35,678 nucleotides of DNA from a virus, in the IMG/VR virus record IMGVR_UViG_3300042455_000289, positions 1 to 35,678 of that record, one strand, 5' to 3'. Under the pieces are notes generated by a model. That model made no database searches. It was not told the origin of the DNA and was given only the letters and a program-made list of their open reading frames with translations. Positions within the stretch are counted from its first letter, which is position 1. Each line of letters begins with the position of its first letter. Position numbers and translations under genes: made by a program. This document shows positions 6,501 to 12,667 of this stretch, in pieces.

Positions 6501-7554
6501 AGCAACTCGTTATGGCGAAGCATACCTGCCAGTTGTAATTAATCCATCAGGTGGAAATGTAGGGATTGGAACGACAACTCCAGTAGCAAGATTACACGTT
6601 GCAGCTCAAGGAGCATTATCTACCGACATAGCTATACGAGTTCGAAATAGTGCAAACACAGCGGATTTATTTAATGTTAATGGAAATGGGAACGTTGGTA
6701 TTGGAACGACAACTCCAGCAAGTATTCTGGATGTTCAGAGCACTGCTGCTGCGATAGGTACTACGTTGAAAGTTTCAAACACAAGCGCATCTGGGGGTAA
6801 TTACTTACAACTTGATAGAGCAACTAATTCAAGAGTAAACGCTTTAAACTTTAGTACAGCGGGTGTAGAGGATTGGTCATTAGGTATATTAAGAAATACC
6901 GGTAGCGCTACACAAATATTTAGCTTAAGTTATCAGACCGCTGGTAATATAAATTCAACTGGATTTGCAGTAACTAATACCGGCAACGTAGGTATTGGAA
7001 CAATTTCACCAAGTGTTAAATTACATACAGTTGGAGATGGTTTATTCTCAAGTAATACAAATACGAATTTAACAATAAATTCAAACGGAGGTGTTTCTAT
7101 ATTAACTTTAACAACAGCGGCAGGAGCCCAATCAATATACGGGGGTGTAGGAGGTTTAAATAATATGGACTTCTATACCGCAAGCGGATTTAGAATGCGT
7201 ATAGACCCTACAGGTAATGTTGGTATTGGCACGTCAACTCCGCAAGGTAGACTTGATGTAAGAGCTCCAGGAGCATTAACAATTGATACTGCTTTTAGAG
7301 TTAGAAATAGCGCTGACAGTAATAACTTAATAATTATTAACGGAGCAGGTGGAATTGGAGTTGGAACAACATCTCCGCTACCATCTGCGGTATTAGATAT
7401 TAATTCAACAACTCAAGGATTCCTTCCTCCGAGAATGACAAACGCACAAAGATTAGCAATATCATTGCCAGCGGTTGGATTAATGGTTTATTGCACAGAT
7501 GCAACGGAAGGATTATACATATATAAATCAACAGGTTGGACATTCATAATTTAA
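3541..7554 (+). CDS. Large tail/receptor fibre with GNVGIGT repeats (1337 aa)
   Basis: A docking segment lies at residues 1-50. A beta-rich shaft follows, containing NGTSYDLTANRSWSVGTVTSVG near 280-300 and LNGLTSQVQYFAVGTSGTDF...NRGALSSADWTAFNSK near 520-580, both widespread in flavobacterial phage fibres. From about residue 600 to 1285 there are roughly ten units of the type GNVGIGT-xx-P-xx-K/R-L-x-V. The end SAVLDINSTTQGFLPPRM...GLMVYCTDATEGLYIYKSTGW is the usual C-terminal tip of this fibre class. Three units carry a longer 123-bp cassette. It most likely forms a trimeric fibre that contacts the host surface; the exact receptor cannot be told. No S74-type autoproteolytic chaperone domain is evident. 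Confidence 0.85.
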   Translation: MAIGNYYPVSGTVVDQDLFLGTKAGNNNTVNYTAQTVANYLNTNSKIAIGGQISFRFDISPNIPKTISFSGGGGSGTPFASITQLIVSGIDLSSTDITIFLNYLNGSEILLAQQNQPNLFGNYKITGYTQIGTSNFYTLDLQFIGGNGTITENTYYNISSFVLSSGIDVPTLNQVLTAGNTSVIDAKVGNLYSYDNLNVDYGIVQFYDGGVSLKAATTNNLLFYNDATGSVSFSNGTYLPTLNFAGVGNNVYTFQNANGTLAFLSDIPSLSGYVPTSRTLTINGTSYDLTANRSWSVGTVTSVGLSMPPAFNVSSSPVTGSGTIAVTGAGVASQYIRGDGTLANFPTSTGGGASVSYYLNGSISQGTIGGVAYKEMNSVPVIGAGTDFTINADGYIAQFITDVGDPNKLLIPGGNWNFETYFSASSGGGSPRFYVELYKYDGTTFTLIASNSASPRLITDGTNIEAYFSALAVPATTLLVTDRLAVRFYVIHSGRTITMHTENSHLCQVITTFSSGLTALNGLTSQVQYFAVGTSGTDFNISSATDTHTFNLPTASAVNRGALSSADWTAFNSKASASGTTNYVAKFTGATAIGNSQIFDNGTNVGIGIALPEAKLEVVGSSSSGLQEVLRLRGTEAGGAVQGGPYISLRPVNTDPLLKNWELARVAASSVAFSYASNLLFYTNTGVAYTDITEKMRISSSGNVGIGTTAPGARLDVRAQGALSTDIAFKVRNSTDTADFIAVNGLGNVGIGTTASTEKLTVWNDTAASIGIHTNREIAGDLAILRFSTVTNGDADARKKGAIFFKANGTGNGRGDLQFAVNNAADSSNAGVANAVMTLQSDGNVGIGTAAPTTKLQVSGDANGILSLGRFENTNVGNAVQSRIQVVSGTATAQIQMFGSGHSTTPRLFRLSGSSDGGDMYLATGGVDRLAITLAGNVGIGTTAPVVKLAVAGTTTDTLRIGQTENLTGNKYMVLGMNVASQYAQIEATRYGEAYLPVVINPSGGNVGIGTTTPVARLHVAAQGALSTDIAIRVRNSANTADLFNVNGNGNVGIGTTTPASILDVQSTAAAIGTTLKVSNTSASGGNYLQLDRATNSRVNALNFSTAGVEDWSLGILRNTGSATQIFSLSYQTAGNINSTGFAVTNTGNVGIGTISPSVKLHTVGDGLFSSNTNTNLTINSNGGVSILTLTTAAGAQSIYGGVGGLNNMDFYTASGFRMRIDPTGNVGIGTSTPQGRLDVRAPGALTIDTAFRVRNSADSNNLIIINGAGGIGVGTTSPLPSAVLDINSTTQGFLPPRMTNAQRLAISLPAVGLMVYCTDATEGLYIYKSTGWTFII
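5680..5802 (+). repeat. 123-bp fibre cassette, copy 1 of 3
   Basis: Encodes RLDVRAQGALSTDIAFKVRN followed by a variable stretch and LGNVGIGTTA. Copies 2 (6589-6711) and 3 (7249-7371) have the same length and reading phase without indels. Copies 1 and 2 share the exact run ttatctaccgacatagct. Confidence 0.7.
6589..6711 (+). repeat. 123-bp fibre cassette, copy 2 of 3
   Basis: Encodes RLHVAAQGALSTDIAIRVRN, a variable stretch, then GNVGIGTTT. It is the same length and phase as copies 1 and 3. Confidence 0.7.
7249..7371 (+). repeat. 123-bp fibre cassette, copy 3 of 3
   Basis: Encodes RLDVRAPGALTIDTAFRVRN, a variable stretch, then AGGIGVGTTS. It is the last repeat before the conserved fibre tip. 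Confidence 0.7.
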
Positions 7555-7567
7555 AAACAAATAAAAA

Positions 7568-7876
7568 ATGGGACTATTAGTAAGTGCTACGGCAGAAAAA
7601 AAGATTTTAATTCAAGGAACAGAAATTGAATTACCAAGTGTTTATGCTCGTTTAGAGTATGGAGCAAGAGCAAACGGTGTAACATTAGAAATTGCAGCTT
7701 CTACTTATGAAAGCAAAGATGCTTACGAAAGCGGGGCAAGTATATTATTAACAGATGTGCCAATGTCAAATATAACTGTAGAGTTAGAAGAAGGACAAAT
7801 GCAAGATTTATCAAGTGCTGAATTGTATTCTAAAGCAGGATATGAAGAATTAGGTTACTCTGTAGAGGTATTGTAA
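7568..7876 (+). CDS. Hypothetical protein after the fibre (102 aa)
   Basis: A 102-residue acidic protein with regular beta-type sequence (EIELPSVYARLEYGARANGVTLEIAAST), ending ELYSKAGYEELGYSVEVL. There is no signal peptide, membrane segment or catalytic motif. It sits between the large fibre and the lysis genes, and its stop overlaps the next start (TAATG), so it is translationally coupled to the holin candidate. A small structural or fibre-associated role is possible; I do not recognise a family. The A-rich leader ttaaaaacaaataaaaaATG suggests strong translation. Confidence 0.65.
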   Translation: MGLLVSATAEKKILIQGTEIELPSVYARLEYGARANGVTLEIAASTYESKDAYESGASILLTDVPMSNITVELEEGQMQDLSSAELYSKAGYEELGYSVEVL

Positions 7877-8058
7877 TGAGTAAAGAGCAATTAGATATAT
7901 TATTAAATAAATGGGTAAGTAGGAAACTGTCCGTTTTTATAGTAGCATGCGCTGGATTATTCTCAGGATATTTAACCTCATCTGATTGGGTTATTATATC
8001 AACTGCATATATAGGCATTCAAGGATTTACGGATATTGTTAATAAAATTAAAAGATAA
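7876..8058 (+). CDS. Holin-like small membrane protein (60 aa)
   Basis: The first 17 residues are hydrophilic (MSKEQLDILLNKWVSRK). They precede a hydrophobic span (LSVFIVACAGLFSGYL, about 18-33) and a second weaker one (WVIISTAYIGIQGF, about 38-51), with a basic tail KIKR. Size, two membrane spans and the position just before a peptidoglycan-enzyme candidate and a spanin make it the best holin candidate. The DWVIISTAYIGIQG pattern resembles small membrane proteins of other Bacteroidota phages. Both ends overlap neighbours by TAATG. Confidence 0.6.
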   Translation: MSKEQLDILLNKWVSRKLSVFIVACAGLFSGYLTSSDWVIISTAYIGIQGFTDIVNKIKR

Positions 8059-8258
8059 TGGATCAATGCAGTCTGCGTGTTTATGGTTTAAACACATTAA
8101 CCCTCATAATGAGTCTAACAAATTTGGAAGCAAGCCTAAAAATACTATTATTGATAATATCAATAGTGTATACCTCAATGAAAATATTCGATTGGTTAAT
8201 AATTAAAATAAAAGGAAATAAAAATGCAGATAACAGTAAAGAGACTACACAAGACTGA
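8058..8258 (+). CDS. Second small membrane protein of the lysis cassette (66 aa; start uncertain)
   Basis: One clear membrane span (ASLKILLLIISIVYTSMKIF) is followed by a hydrophilic basic tail (KIKGNKNADNSKETTQD). This architecture fits a second holin, an antiholin or a pinholin-like protein. The start at 8058 overlaps the previous stop (TAATG). The internal ATG at 8109 (MSLTNLEASL, 49 codons) gives a cleaner protein, and similar small phage proteins begin there, so either start may be used. A dual start, as in lambda S, is conceivable but unproven. The 3' end overlaps the next gene by 35 bp. Confidence 0.5.
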   Translation: MDQCSLRVYGLNTLTLIMSLTNLEASLKILLLIISIVYTSMKIFDWLIIKIKGNKNADNSKETTQD

Positions 8259-8610
8259 TACATCTACAATAGGGGAACTATCGATCGATGGGCTATTCGA
8301 ATGTTACACATTAGAGGATGTTGAACGCTCAGTAAAGATTAAGAATGAAACAGCAATACCTAAAGGTACTTATAAAGTAATAATAAATCAATCTAATAGA
8401 TTCAAAAGATTATTGCCTTTATTAATTGATGTGCCTGGTTTTGAGGGGGTTCGTATACATAGTGGTAATTCAAACCATGATACAGAAGGTTGTATACTTG
8501 TTGGAAGAACACGCTCTAAAGATTTTATAGGGCAATCAAGAAAAGCATTTGAAAAATTATTTAAAAAAATGCAAGCGGCCAAAAATATAACCATAACTAT
8601 ATTATCATAA
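8224..8610 (+). CDS. DUF5675-family protein, putative endolysin-position enzyme (128 aa)
   Basis: The run AIPKGTYKVIIN, SNRFKRLLPLLIDVPGFEGVRIHSGNS and DTEGCILVG identifies the DUF5675 family found in phages and prophages. His79 and Cys90 lie in an H-S-G-N...D-T-E-G-C arrangement that recalls the His...Cys active site of L,D-transpeptidase/YkuD folds. The biochemical activity of this family is not established to my knowledge. Lying between two small membrane proteins and a spanin, it occupies the endolysin slot, and no lysozyme, amidase or CHAP gene is seen elsewhere in the window. A role in peptidoglycan cleavage or remodelling is inferred. It has no signal peptide, so it would need the holin for release. 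Confidence 0.7.
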   Translation: MQITVKRLHKTDTSTIGELSIDGLFECYTLEDVERSVKIKNETAIPKGTYKVIINQSNRFKRLLPLLIDVPGFEGVRIHSGNSNHDTEGCILVGRTRSKDFIGQSRKAFEKLFKKMQAAKNITITILS

Positions 8611-9098
8611 TGAAAAAGATTATATTATTATTTTTAATCATATTAACATCTTGCGCAAGTAGACAAGTTCAAGTAGATAAATTAGACGTAAAGAAAGATA
8701 GTGTAGCTGAAACAAAAGTTACAGTTACAACTATAGAAAACGAAATAAAAACAGATTCTACAAACATAGTTACAACTATTGATAGTAGTGAGATTACAAT
8801 CACCCCGATTGATACATGTAAAGAAATTATAGTAGAAGGCAAAGTTTATAAAAACGTTGTTTTAAAGATAAAAAAAAATAAAGTTAATACTTTATATACA
8901 AATAACAAAACAGAGTCTAATAATAAGCGTATGGACTCCGTAGCGACTGTTAAGGTAAATAAAACAGAAAAGATTTCTGGTAAAAATAAAACTATAGATA
9001 GAAAAGCTAATTACTGGTGGATCCTATGGTTAATTTTATTAATATTAACATTATATCAATTATGGCGAAACAGACTGTCGTTGCTAAAATTATTGTAA
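8610..9098 (+). CDS. Unimolecular spanin candidate (162 aa)
   Basis: The N-terminus is a lipoprotein signal (MKKIILLFLIILTSC), with the lipidated Cys at residue 15. A hydrophilic Thr/Lys/Val-rich linker of about 115 residues follows. The C-terminus has a transmembrane segment (YWWILWLILLILTLYQLW, about 135-152) and basic residues after it. An outer-membrane lipid anchor plus an inner-membrane helix in one chain is the u-spanin layout known from phage T1 gp11. Spanins fuse or disrupt the outer membrane in the last step of lysis of Gram-negative hosts. Position directly after the endolysin candidate agrees. The start overlaps the previous stop (TAATG). Confidence 0.75.
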   Translation: MKKIILLFLIILTSCASRQVQVDKLDVKKDSVAETKVTVTTIENEIKTDSTNIVTTIDSSEITITPIDTCKEIIVEGKVYKNVVLKIKKNKVNTLYTNNKTESNNKRMDSVATVKVNKTEKISGKNKTIDRKANYWWILWLILLILTLYQLWRNRLSLLKLL

Positions 9099-9196
9099 AG
9101 GACATATCTAGACCAGGTGTTCATGCAAAAACAAAATCATCTAAAATAAAAACTTCTAAGCTATATAAAAAAGCATATAGAGGCCAAGGAAAGTAA
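9062..9196 (+). CDS. 44-aa basic protein nested across the spanin 3' end
   Basis: The frame starts at an ATG at 9062 in a different phase from the spanin and overlaps its last 37 bases. It encodes MAKQTVVAKIIVKDISRPGV, then HAKTKSSKIKTSKLYKKAYR and GQGK. The S-R-P-G-V-H-A-K-T-K-x-S-K...Y-K-K-x-Y-R-G-Q-G pattern is one I know from very small proteins of Bacteroidota phages, which is why I call it a gene despite its size. It is strongly basic. The function is unknown; nucleic-acid binding or a virion-internal role would suit the charge. Confidence 0.65.
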   Translation: MAKQTVVAKIIVKDISRPGVHAKTKSSKIKTSKLYKKAYRGQGK

Positions 9197-9250
9197 AAGT
9201 CCTAAAAAACAGGTGATATATAAGTTATATCAATTTAATCAAATAAAATT

Positions 9251-10798
9251 ATGTCAGACGCAATAGTCAAAAACTTAAGCTTTGGAAAAGAAGCGAGTGA
9301 TAAAGTATTTGCTGGAATAGAAAAATTATCTAGAGCGGTTAGTTCTACTCTAGGAGCCAGTGGTAAATGTGTTTTATTAGAAGACGGAAATGGTCGTCCA
9401 GTTATTACTAAAGATGGTGTTTCAGTTGCTGATTCAATTATTCTTTTAGATCCTGTTGAAAATATGGGAGCTACACTTTTAAAAGAAGCAGCTAGAAAAA
9501 CAGTTAGAGAAGCGGGGGATGGAACTACAACAGCAACAGTATTAGCGCACGCCATTTTAAAGAACGCTTACGCTATTGAGAATCCTAATGCTAGGAAGAT
9601 CAAAGAAGGTATTAATAAAGCAGTTGAAAATGTAATAAAGTATCTTGATGATATGTCTATAAAAGTAGACGATAATATGCTAGATCAAATTGCTACCATT
9701 TCAACTAATAATGATCCTGAGTTAGGTAAGTTAGTGGGAGATGCTTTTAGATCAGTTGGTAACACTGGAATCGTAATGATGGAAACATCGGCAGAGCCAG
9801 AATGTAGCTTACAAGTTGTTGAAGGAGTTCAATGTTCAATGGGTTTAAAGAATTCACACTTTATTACCAATCAAAAAAATAAAACTGCAGAGTTAGATAA
9901 CCCTTTGGTTTTATTAGTTGAATCTCCAATAGAGAATATAAGACAGATACAATCTGTTTTAGAATACGTTATAAAGAACAATAAGTCTTTACTTATAGTT
10001 GCAGATATGGAGCAAGTTCCATTATCAGCTTTGGCAATGAATAAGTCTAAAGGAAATATAAAAATAAATGTTATTGATGCTCCGGTTTACGGAGTTAATA
10101 GAAAAGAGATATTCGATGATCTTGCTTTATTAACTGGTGCAACTTTAATAAACGAAGATCTTGGTGATGATCTAGATTTAATACAGCCAGACGTATTAGG
10201 CAGTTGTATTAAAAGTATAACAAACTATGAAGAAACAATTCTTCACGTTGGTGAAACATCAAATGAGATATTAGAGATTATTGAGGATATTAAAAAGTCT
10301 TTAACAGAATCTAATCACAGTCATCAAGTAATAAAATTAGAAAAAAGATTAGCAAGACTAACAGCTAAGATTGCTGTTGTAAAAGTTGGTGCTAATTCAG
10401 AAATAGAATTAAAAGAAAAAGCAGATAGAATAGAAGATGCAATTTGTGCAACTAAAGCGGCTATTAAAGAAGGTATTGTGCCAGGCGGAGGAATTGCTTT
10501 ATTGAATGCTTCACATAATATAGATACTTTTTCAGTTGGAGAAGAAATACTATTAGATTCTATTAGAGCACCTTTTAAAACTATATTAGACAATGCGGGT
10601 ATTGATTATGCTCCGTTGGAAACAATATCGAAAATTGGGTATGGGCTTAATGTTATAACAGGTGAAACTGTAGATATGATTAAAGCAGGAATTATTGATC
10701 CTTTATTGGTGACAAAAAGTGCTTTAAGAAATGCAGCTTCTGTAGCAACTACAATATTGTCAACAGATTGTGTAATTAATAACTTACGCGTATCATGA
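9251..10798 (+). CDS. groEL: Phage-encoded chaperonin GroEL (515 aa)
   Basis: A full-length group I chaperonin, which folds client proteins inside an ATP-driven double ring. The ATP-site motifs are present: TKDGVSVA with Asp55 (E. coli Asp52), GDGTTTATVLA with Asp90 (Asp87), and RIEDAICATKAA with Asp396 (Asp398), followed by VPGGGIALL. The chain is shorter than the usual 545-550 residues, mainly because it ends at TDCVINNLRVS and lacks the Gly-Gly-Met tail that lines the cavity floor of bacterial GroEL. In the apical binding surface, GYLSPYF of E. coli corresponds to GLKNSHF here. It overlaps groES by 4 bp (ATGA). Phage GroELs are known from some giant phages and from virioplankton. Help in folding capsid or fibre proteins is inferred. 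Confidence 0.92.
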   Translation: MSDAIVKNLSFGKEASDKVFAGIEKLSRAVSSTLGASGKCVLLEDGNGRPVITKDGVSVADSIILLDPVENMGATLLKEAARKTVREAGDGTTTATVLAHAILKNAYAIENPNARKIKEGINKAVENVIKYLDDMSIKVDDNMLDQIATISTNNDPELGKLVGDAFRSVGNTGIVMMETSAEPECSLQVVEGVQCSMGLKNSHFITNQKNKTAELDNPLVLLVESPIENIRQIQSVLEYVIKNNKSLLIVADMEQVPLSALAMNKSKGNIKINVIDAPVYGVNRKEIFDDLALLTGATLINEDLGDDLDLIQPDVLGSCIKSITNYEETILHVGETSNEILEIIEDIKKSLTESNHSHQVIKLEKRLARLTAKIAVVKVGANSEIELKEKADRIEDAICATKAAIKEGIVPGGGIALLNASHNIDTFSVGEEILLDSIRAPFKTILDNAGIDYAPLETISKIGYGLNVITGETVDMIKAGIIDPLLVTKSALRNAASVATTILSTDCVINNLRVS

Positions 10799-11055
10799 AA
10801 GCAATAGGTAGAAATTTAATTATACAAAAGTTAAAAGAAGGTACAACCGTCACAAAAGGCGGTTTGATGCTTTCTGAGAATCAAAGAGAAGATATTAGAT
10901 ATGTTGAAGCAAGTGTTTTGTCAATAGGAGATGAAGTTGTTGGAGTTAAAGAAAACGATAAGATATTCTTTGATAGACATGCAGGCCACAAGATAGAAAT
11001 TGGCAAAGAGATATATCATGTTATAAAATTAGCCGATGTCGTTATTGTTTTATGA
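10795..11055 (+). CDS. groES: Phage-encoded co-chaperonin GroES (86 aa)
   Basis: This is the lid protein that caps the GroEL ring. The N-terminus (AIGRNLIIQKLKEGT) is the first strand of the GroES fold. TKGGLML (residues 21-27) matches the mobile loop that carries the hydrophobic contact tripeptide (IVL in E. coli, LML here). The later part VLSIGDEVVGVKENDKIFFD...HVIKLADVVIVL has the typical GroES order, although K-x-G-D is replaced by K-E-N-D. At 86 residues it is about ten shorter than E. coli GroES. The start overlaps the groEL stop and the stop overlaps the next start (both ATGA), so the three genes are translated together. Confidence 0.88.
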   Translation: MKAIGRNLIIQKLKEGTTVTKGGLMLSENQREDIRYVEASVLSIGDEVVGVKENDKIFFDRHAGHKIEIGKEIYHVIKLADVVIVL

Positions 11056-11510
11056 AACGATTAGAAGCTGCAGATGTCAAAGAGCTGGGGTTATTAAAAC
11101 ATTATAGAATAATACGCAGATGGGCATGCAAGAATAACGATTTAACGGATGCTGATTTAGAACTGTTAATCTATTTTGATTGCATGGACTTCTTTACAAA
11201 ACAGGATTATAAAATAGGTACATACGCATATAGTTGGGACAATAAACGCTGGAACAGTTTATTAAAAGAAGGTTGGATAGTGGTTTGGAGAAATAGAAAC
11301 CATACAACTCAAAAATACAATATATATAAAGTTTCATTTAAGTGTAAACAACTAATAAATAAAATGTACCGTATAATGCTGGGGAAAGAAGATATACCAA
11401 CTGGCCGCAGAAATACAATAATGAAAGGAAAAACATATATGGATACGGTAGCAATAACGGCCATAGAAAATGTAAATAACGATAAAACAAGAAACAATAA
11501 TGGATATTAA
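11052..11510 (+). CDS. Winged-helix (MarR-like) putative DNA-binding protein (152 aa)
   Basis: LTDADLELLIYFDCM (31-45) fits the first helices of a MarR-type domain. WDNKRWNSLLKEGWI (62-76) fits the recognition helix and the first strand of the wing, VVWRNRNHTTQKYNIYKVS the wing, and KCKQLINKMYRIMLG the last helix. The N-terminal LEAADVKELGLLKHYRIIRRW is conserved in related phage proteins as I remember them. The tail beyond residue 112 is polar and probably flexible. It follows groES with a 4-bp overlap. It could regulate late genes or be a virion-associated DNA-binding protein; the sequence does not decide between these. Confidence 0.6.
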   Translation: MKRLEAADVKELGLLKHYRIIRRWACKNNDLTDADLELLIYFDCMDFFTKQDYKIGTYAYSWDNKRWNSLLKEGWIVVWRNRNHTTQKYNIYKVSFKCKQLINKMYRIMLGKEDIPTGRRNTIMKGKTYMDTVAITAIENVNNDKTRNNNGY

Positions 11511-11736
11511 CACACGACCACAATTGCCATATAACGATATTAGCCCTAAAGCTTTCTCAAACCAAGAAGCTATAGTTGGTATGTATGGGCAAGCAAATCC
11601 AGGAACTTTTACTAGAACTGTTGGAAATACTAATATGGTAAAATCAATGGATATGACAGCCGGTCAAGATATGCCAGTTCCTCCTCCTATGGGAGTGGAC
11701 ACACCGATAACTCCTAACTACGACTTAAACTATTAA
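11500..11736 (+). CDS. Small unknown protein, Pro/Met-rich (78 aa)
   Basis: A 78-residue low-complexity protein (RPQLPYNDISPKAFSNQEA, later SMDMTAGQDMPVPPPMGVDT) without a recognisable domain. It overlaps the previous gene by 11 bp. Its Pro, Asn, Thr and Met content resembles flexible virion peptides of neighbouring small genes. It is probably a minor virion or assembly protein, but nothing in the sequence proves that. Confidence 0.55.
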   Translation: MDINTRPQLPYNDISPKAFSNQEAIVGMYGQANPGTFTRTVGNTNMVKSMDMTAGQDMPVPPPMGVDTPITPNYDLNY

Positions 11737-11738
11737 TC

Positions 11739-11957
11739 ATGAATTTAAACATCAAAAAACACCCAAACGACATTCACGATAAGACTGCTGCTGAGTCAGG
11801 GGTAGGAGCAAATGCTCTATGGAATGGTCCTTTTAATACGGACTCTTTGCCAAAAGGTAAAGGTTCAAGCTCTGGAATAACTGGAATTATATTAAACAAC
11901 GATAAGCCACAGTATAGTGGGCTACCAATAACTGAAAAAGCTAAAGGTAGATTTTAA
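11739..11957 (+). CDS. Small unknown protein (72 aa)
   Basis: A 72-residue hydrophilic protein (MNLNIKKHPNDIHDKTAAES, then GVGANALWNGPFNTDSLPKG and ending AKGRF). There are no membrane segments, Cys residues or catalytic motifs. It starts 2 bp after the previous stop, in the run of small late genes after the chaperonins. I do not recognise it. The basic Lys/Gly tail is shared in style with neighbouring small proteins. Confidence 0.55.
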   Translation: MNLNIKKHPNDIHDKTAAESGVGANALWNGPFNTDSLPKGKGSSSGITGIILNNDKPQYSGLPITEKAKGRF

Positions 11958-11999
11958 TATTATTCCTTTATAATTAAAAACAAAACTAAAAACTTTAAA

Positions 12000-12281
12000 A
12001 TGAAAAAACCAGTAGCTAAAAAAATTACAGAAAAGAAAACAGGAGAAAAGTATGCTTCTAAAGCAGCAATGATGAAACACGAAAAAGGTGAATCAAAAGC
12101 TGAAATGAAAAAAGAATACGGTAAAGTTAAACCTGCTGCAAAGCAAATGAAAACTCCGGCTAAAATGAATTCGCCAATGCAAATGAAATCAGCCGCTTAT
12201 ATGAAGATGGCAGATAAAATGGCACCAGCTAAAATGAAGGCAGCTGATAAAAAAGCTCCTATGAAAATGAAAAAATGTTAG
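12000..12281 (+). CDS. Lys/Met-rich very basic protein (93 aa)
   Basis: By hand count about 28 Lys and 14 Met in 93 residues. The N-terminal half contains KYASKAAMMKHEKGESKAEM, a pattern I associate with small basic proteins of flavobacterial phages. The C-terminal half is a degenerate repeat of the type PAKM/APMKM (PAKMNSPMQMKSAAY, APAKMKAADKKAPMKMKKC). It contains the SPM motif seen in other small proteins here. The charge suggests binding to packaged DNA or to an acidic virion surface. The A-rich leader aaaactttaaaATG and an extended AT-rich stretch after the gene suggest good expression. Confidence 0.65.
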   Translation: MKKPVAKKITEKKTGEKYASKAAMMKHEKGESKAEMKKEYGKVKPAAKQMKTPAKMNSPMQMKSAAYMKMADKMAPAKMKAADKKAPMKMKKC

Positions 12282-12329
12282 TAATAACATTCTTTATATA
12301 TATATAAACAAAAACAAAAAAACAAAAAA

Positions 12330-12602
12330 ATGGCAAAATTTATCCAAATCCCAACTACTGTAGCTGGGTCACCAAACATCTTATTTAACGCAGACGTTAT
12401 TAGCGCGGTTTCTTTCCTTACTGCTACTACATTTGCAGTTTATGCACAATCAAAAGTATTTACATTCACAACTAGTGCTGCTGGTGCTGCTGGGACTGTA
12501 GCTGCAATCTACAAAGCTATCTTAGCTGTAAATGGACCAGTTTTAGTAGACGTTGTAATGCCTACTGGTGTTACTATCGCTGCTCTACCTGTAGTATCCT
12601 AA
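12330..12602 (+). CDS. Small Ala/Val/Thr-rich protein, candidate decoration protein (90 aa)
   Basis: A 90-residue beta-type protein rich in Ala, Val, Thr and Ile (FIQIPTTVAGSPNILFNADV; later VLVDVVMPTGVTIAALP) with no Cys. Its leader is almost pure A and C (aaaaacaaaaaaATG), and a strong terminator follows 14 bp after the stop. Its codons lean to C-ending Phe, Ile and Tyr forms like those of the capsid gene. Together these suggest a highly made virion protein, for example a capsid decoration or small fibre subunit. I do not recognise a specific family. Confidence 0.55.
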   Translation: MAKFIQIPTTVAGSPNILFNADVISAVSFLTATTFAVYAQSKVFTFTTSAAGAAGTVAAIYKAILAVNGPVLVDVVMPTGVTIAALPVVS

Positions 12603-12616
12603 TTATTTATTTTAAA

Positions 12617-12642
12617 TCCCCTATAGAGTAATTTATAGGGGA
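12617..12642 (+). terminator. Terminator hairpin after the 90-aa protein
   Basis: tcccctata (12617-12625) pairs perfectly with tatagggga (12634-12642) around an 8-nt loop, in otherwise very AT-rich DNA. An aatttaataattta run follows. The symmetric AT flanks could let it work in both directions. Confidence 0.75.
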
Positions 12643-12667
12643 ATTTAATAATTTAAACCGTATAAGA

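Larger units (their letters stand above)
5342..7390 (+). repeat. Array of about ten GNVGIGT-type repeats inside the fibre gene
   Basis: Units begin with NVGIGIALP, NVGIGTTAP, NVGIGTTAS, NVGIGTAAP, NVGIGTTAP, NVGIGTTTP (twice), NVGIGTISP, NVGIGTSTP and GIGVGTTSP. Spacing between units varies from about 40 to 100 residues because different inserts separate them. The DNA repeats are diverged at synonymous sites, so the array is old rather than a recent slippage product. Confidence 0.8.

Noticed and set aside
3541-7554. Diversity-generating retroelement acting on the fibre
   Set aside because: No reverse transcriptase and no template/variable repeat pair with adenine-specific changes are visible in the window.
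8066-8206. 46-codon frame inside the second membrane-protein gene
   Set aside because: It starts 8 bp after the TAATG junction and gives a hydrophilic peptide, but it has no recognisable pattern and overlaps a frame with a clear membrane span. It may deserve a check in relatives because the start of the membrane protein is itself uncertain.
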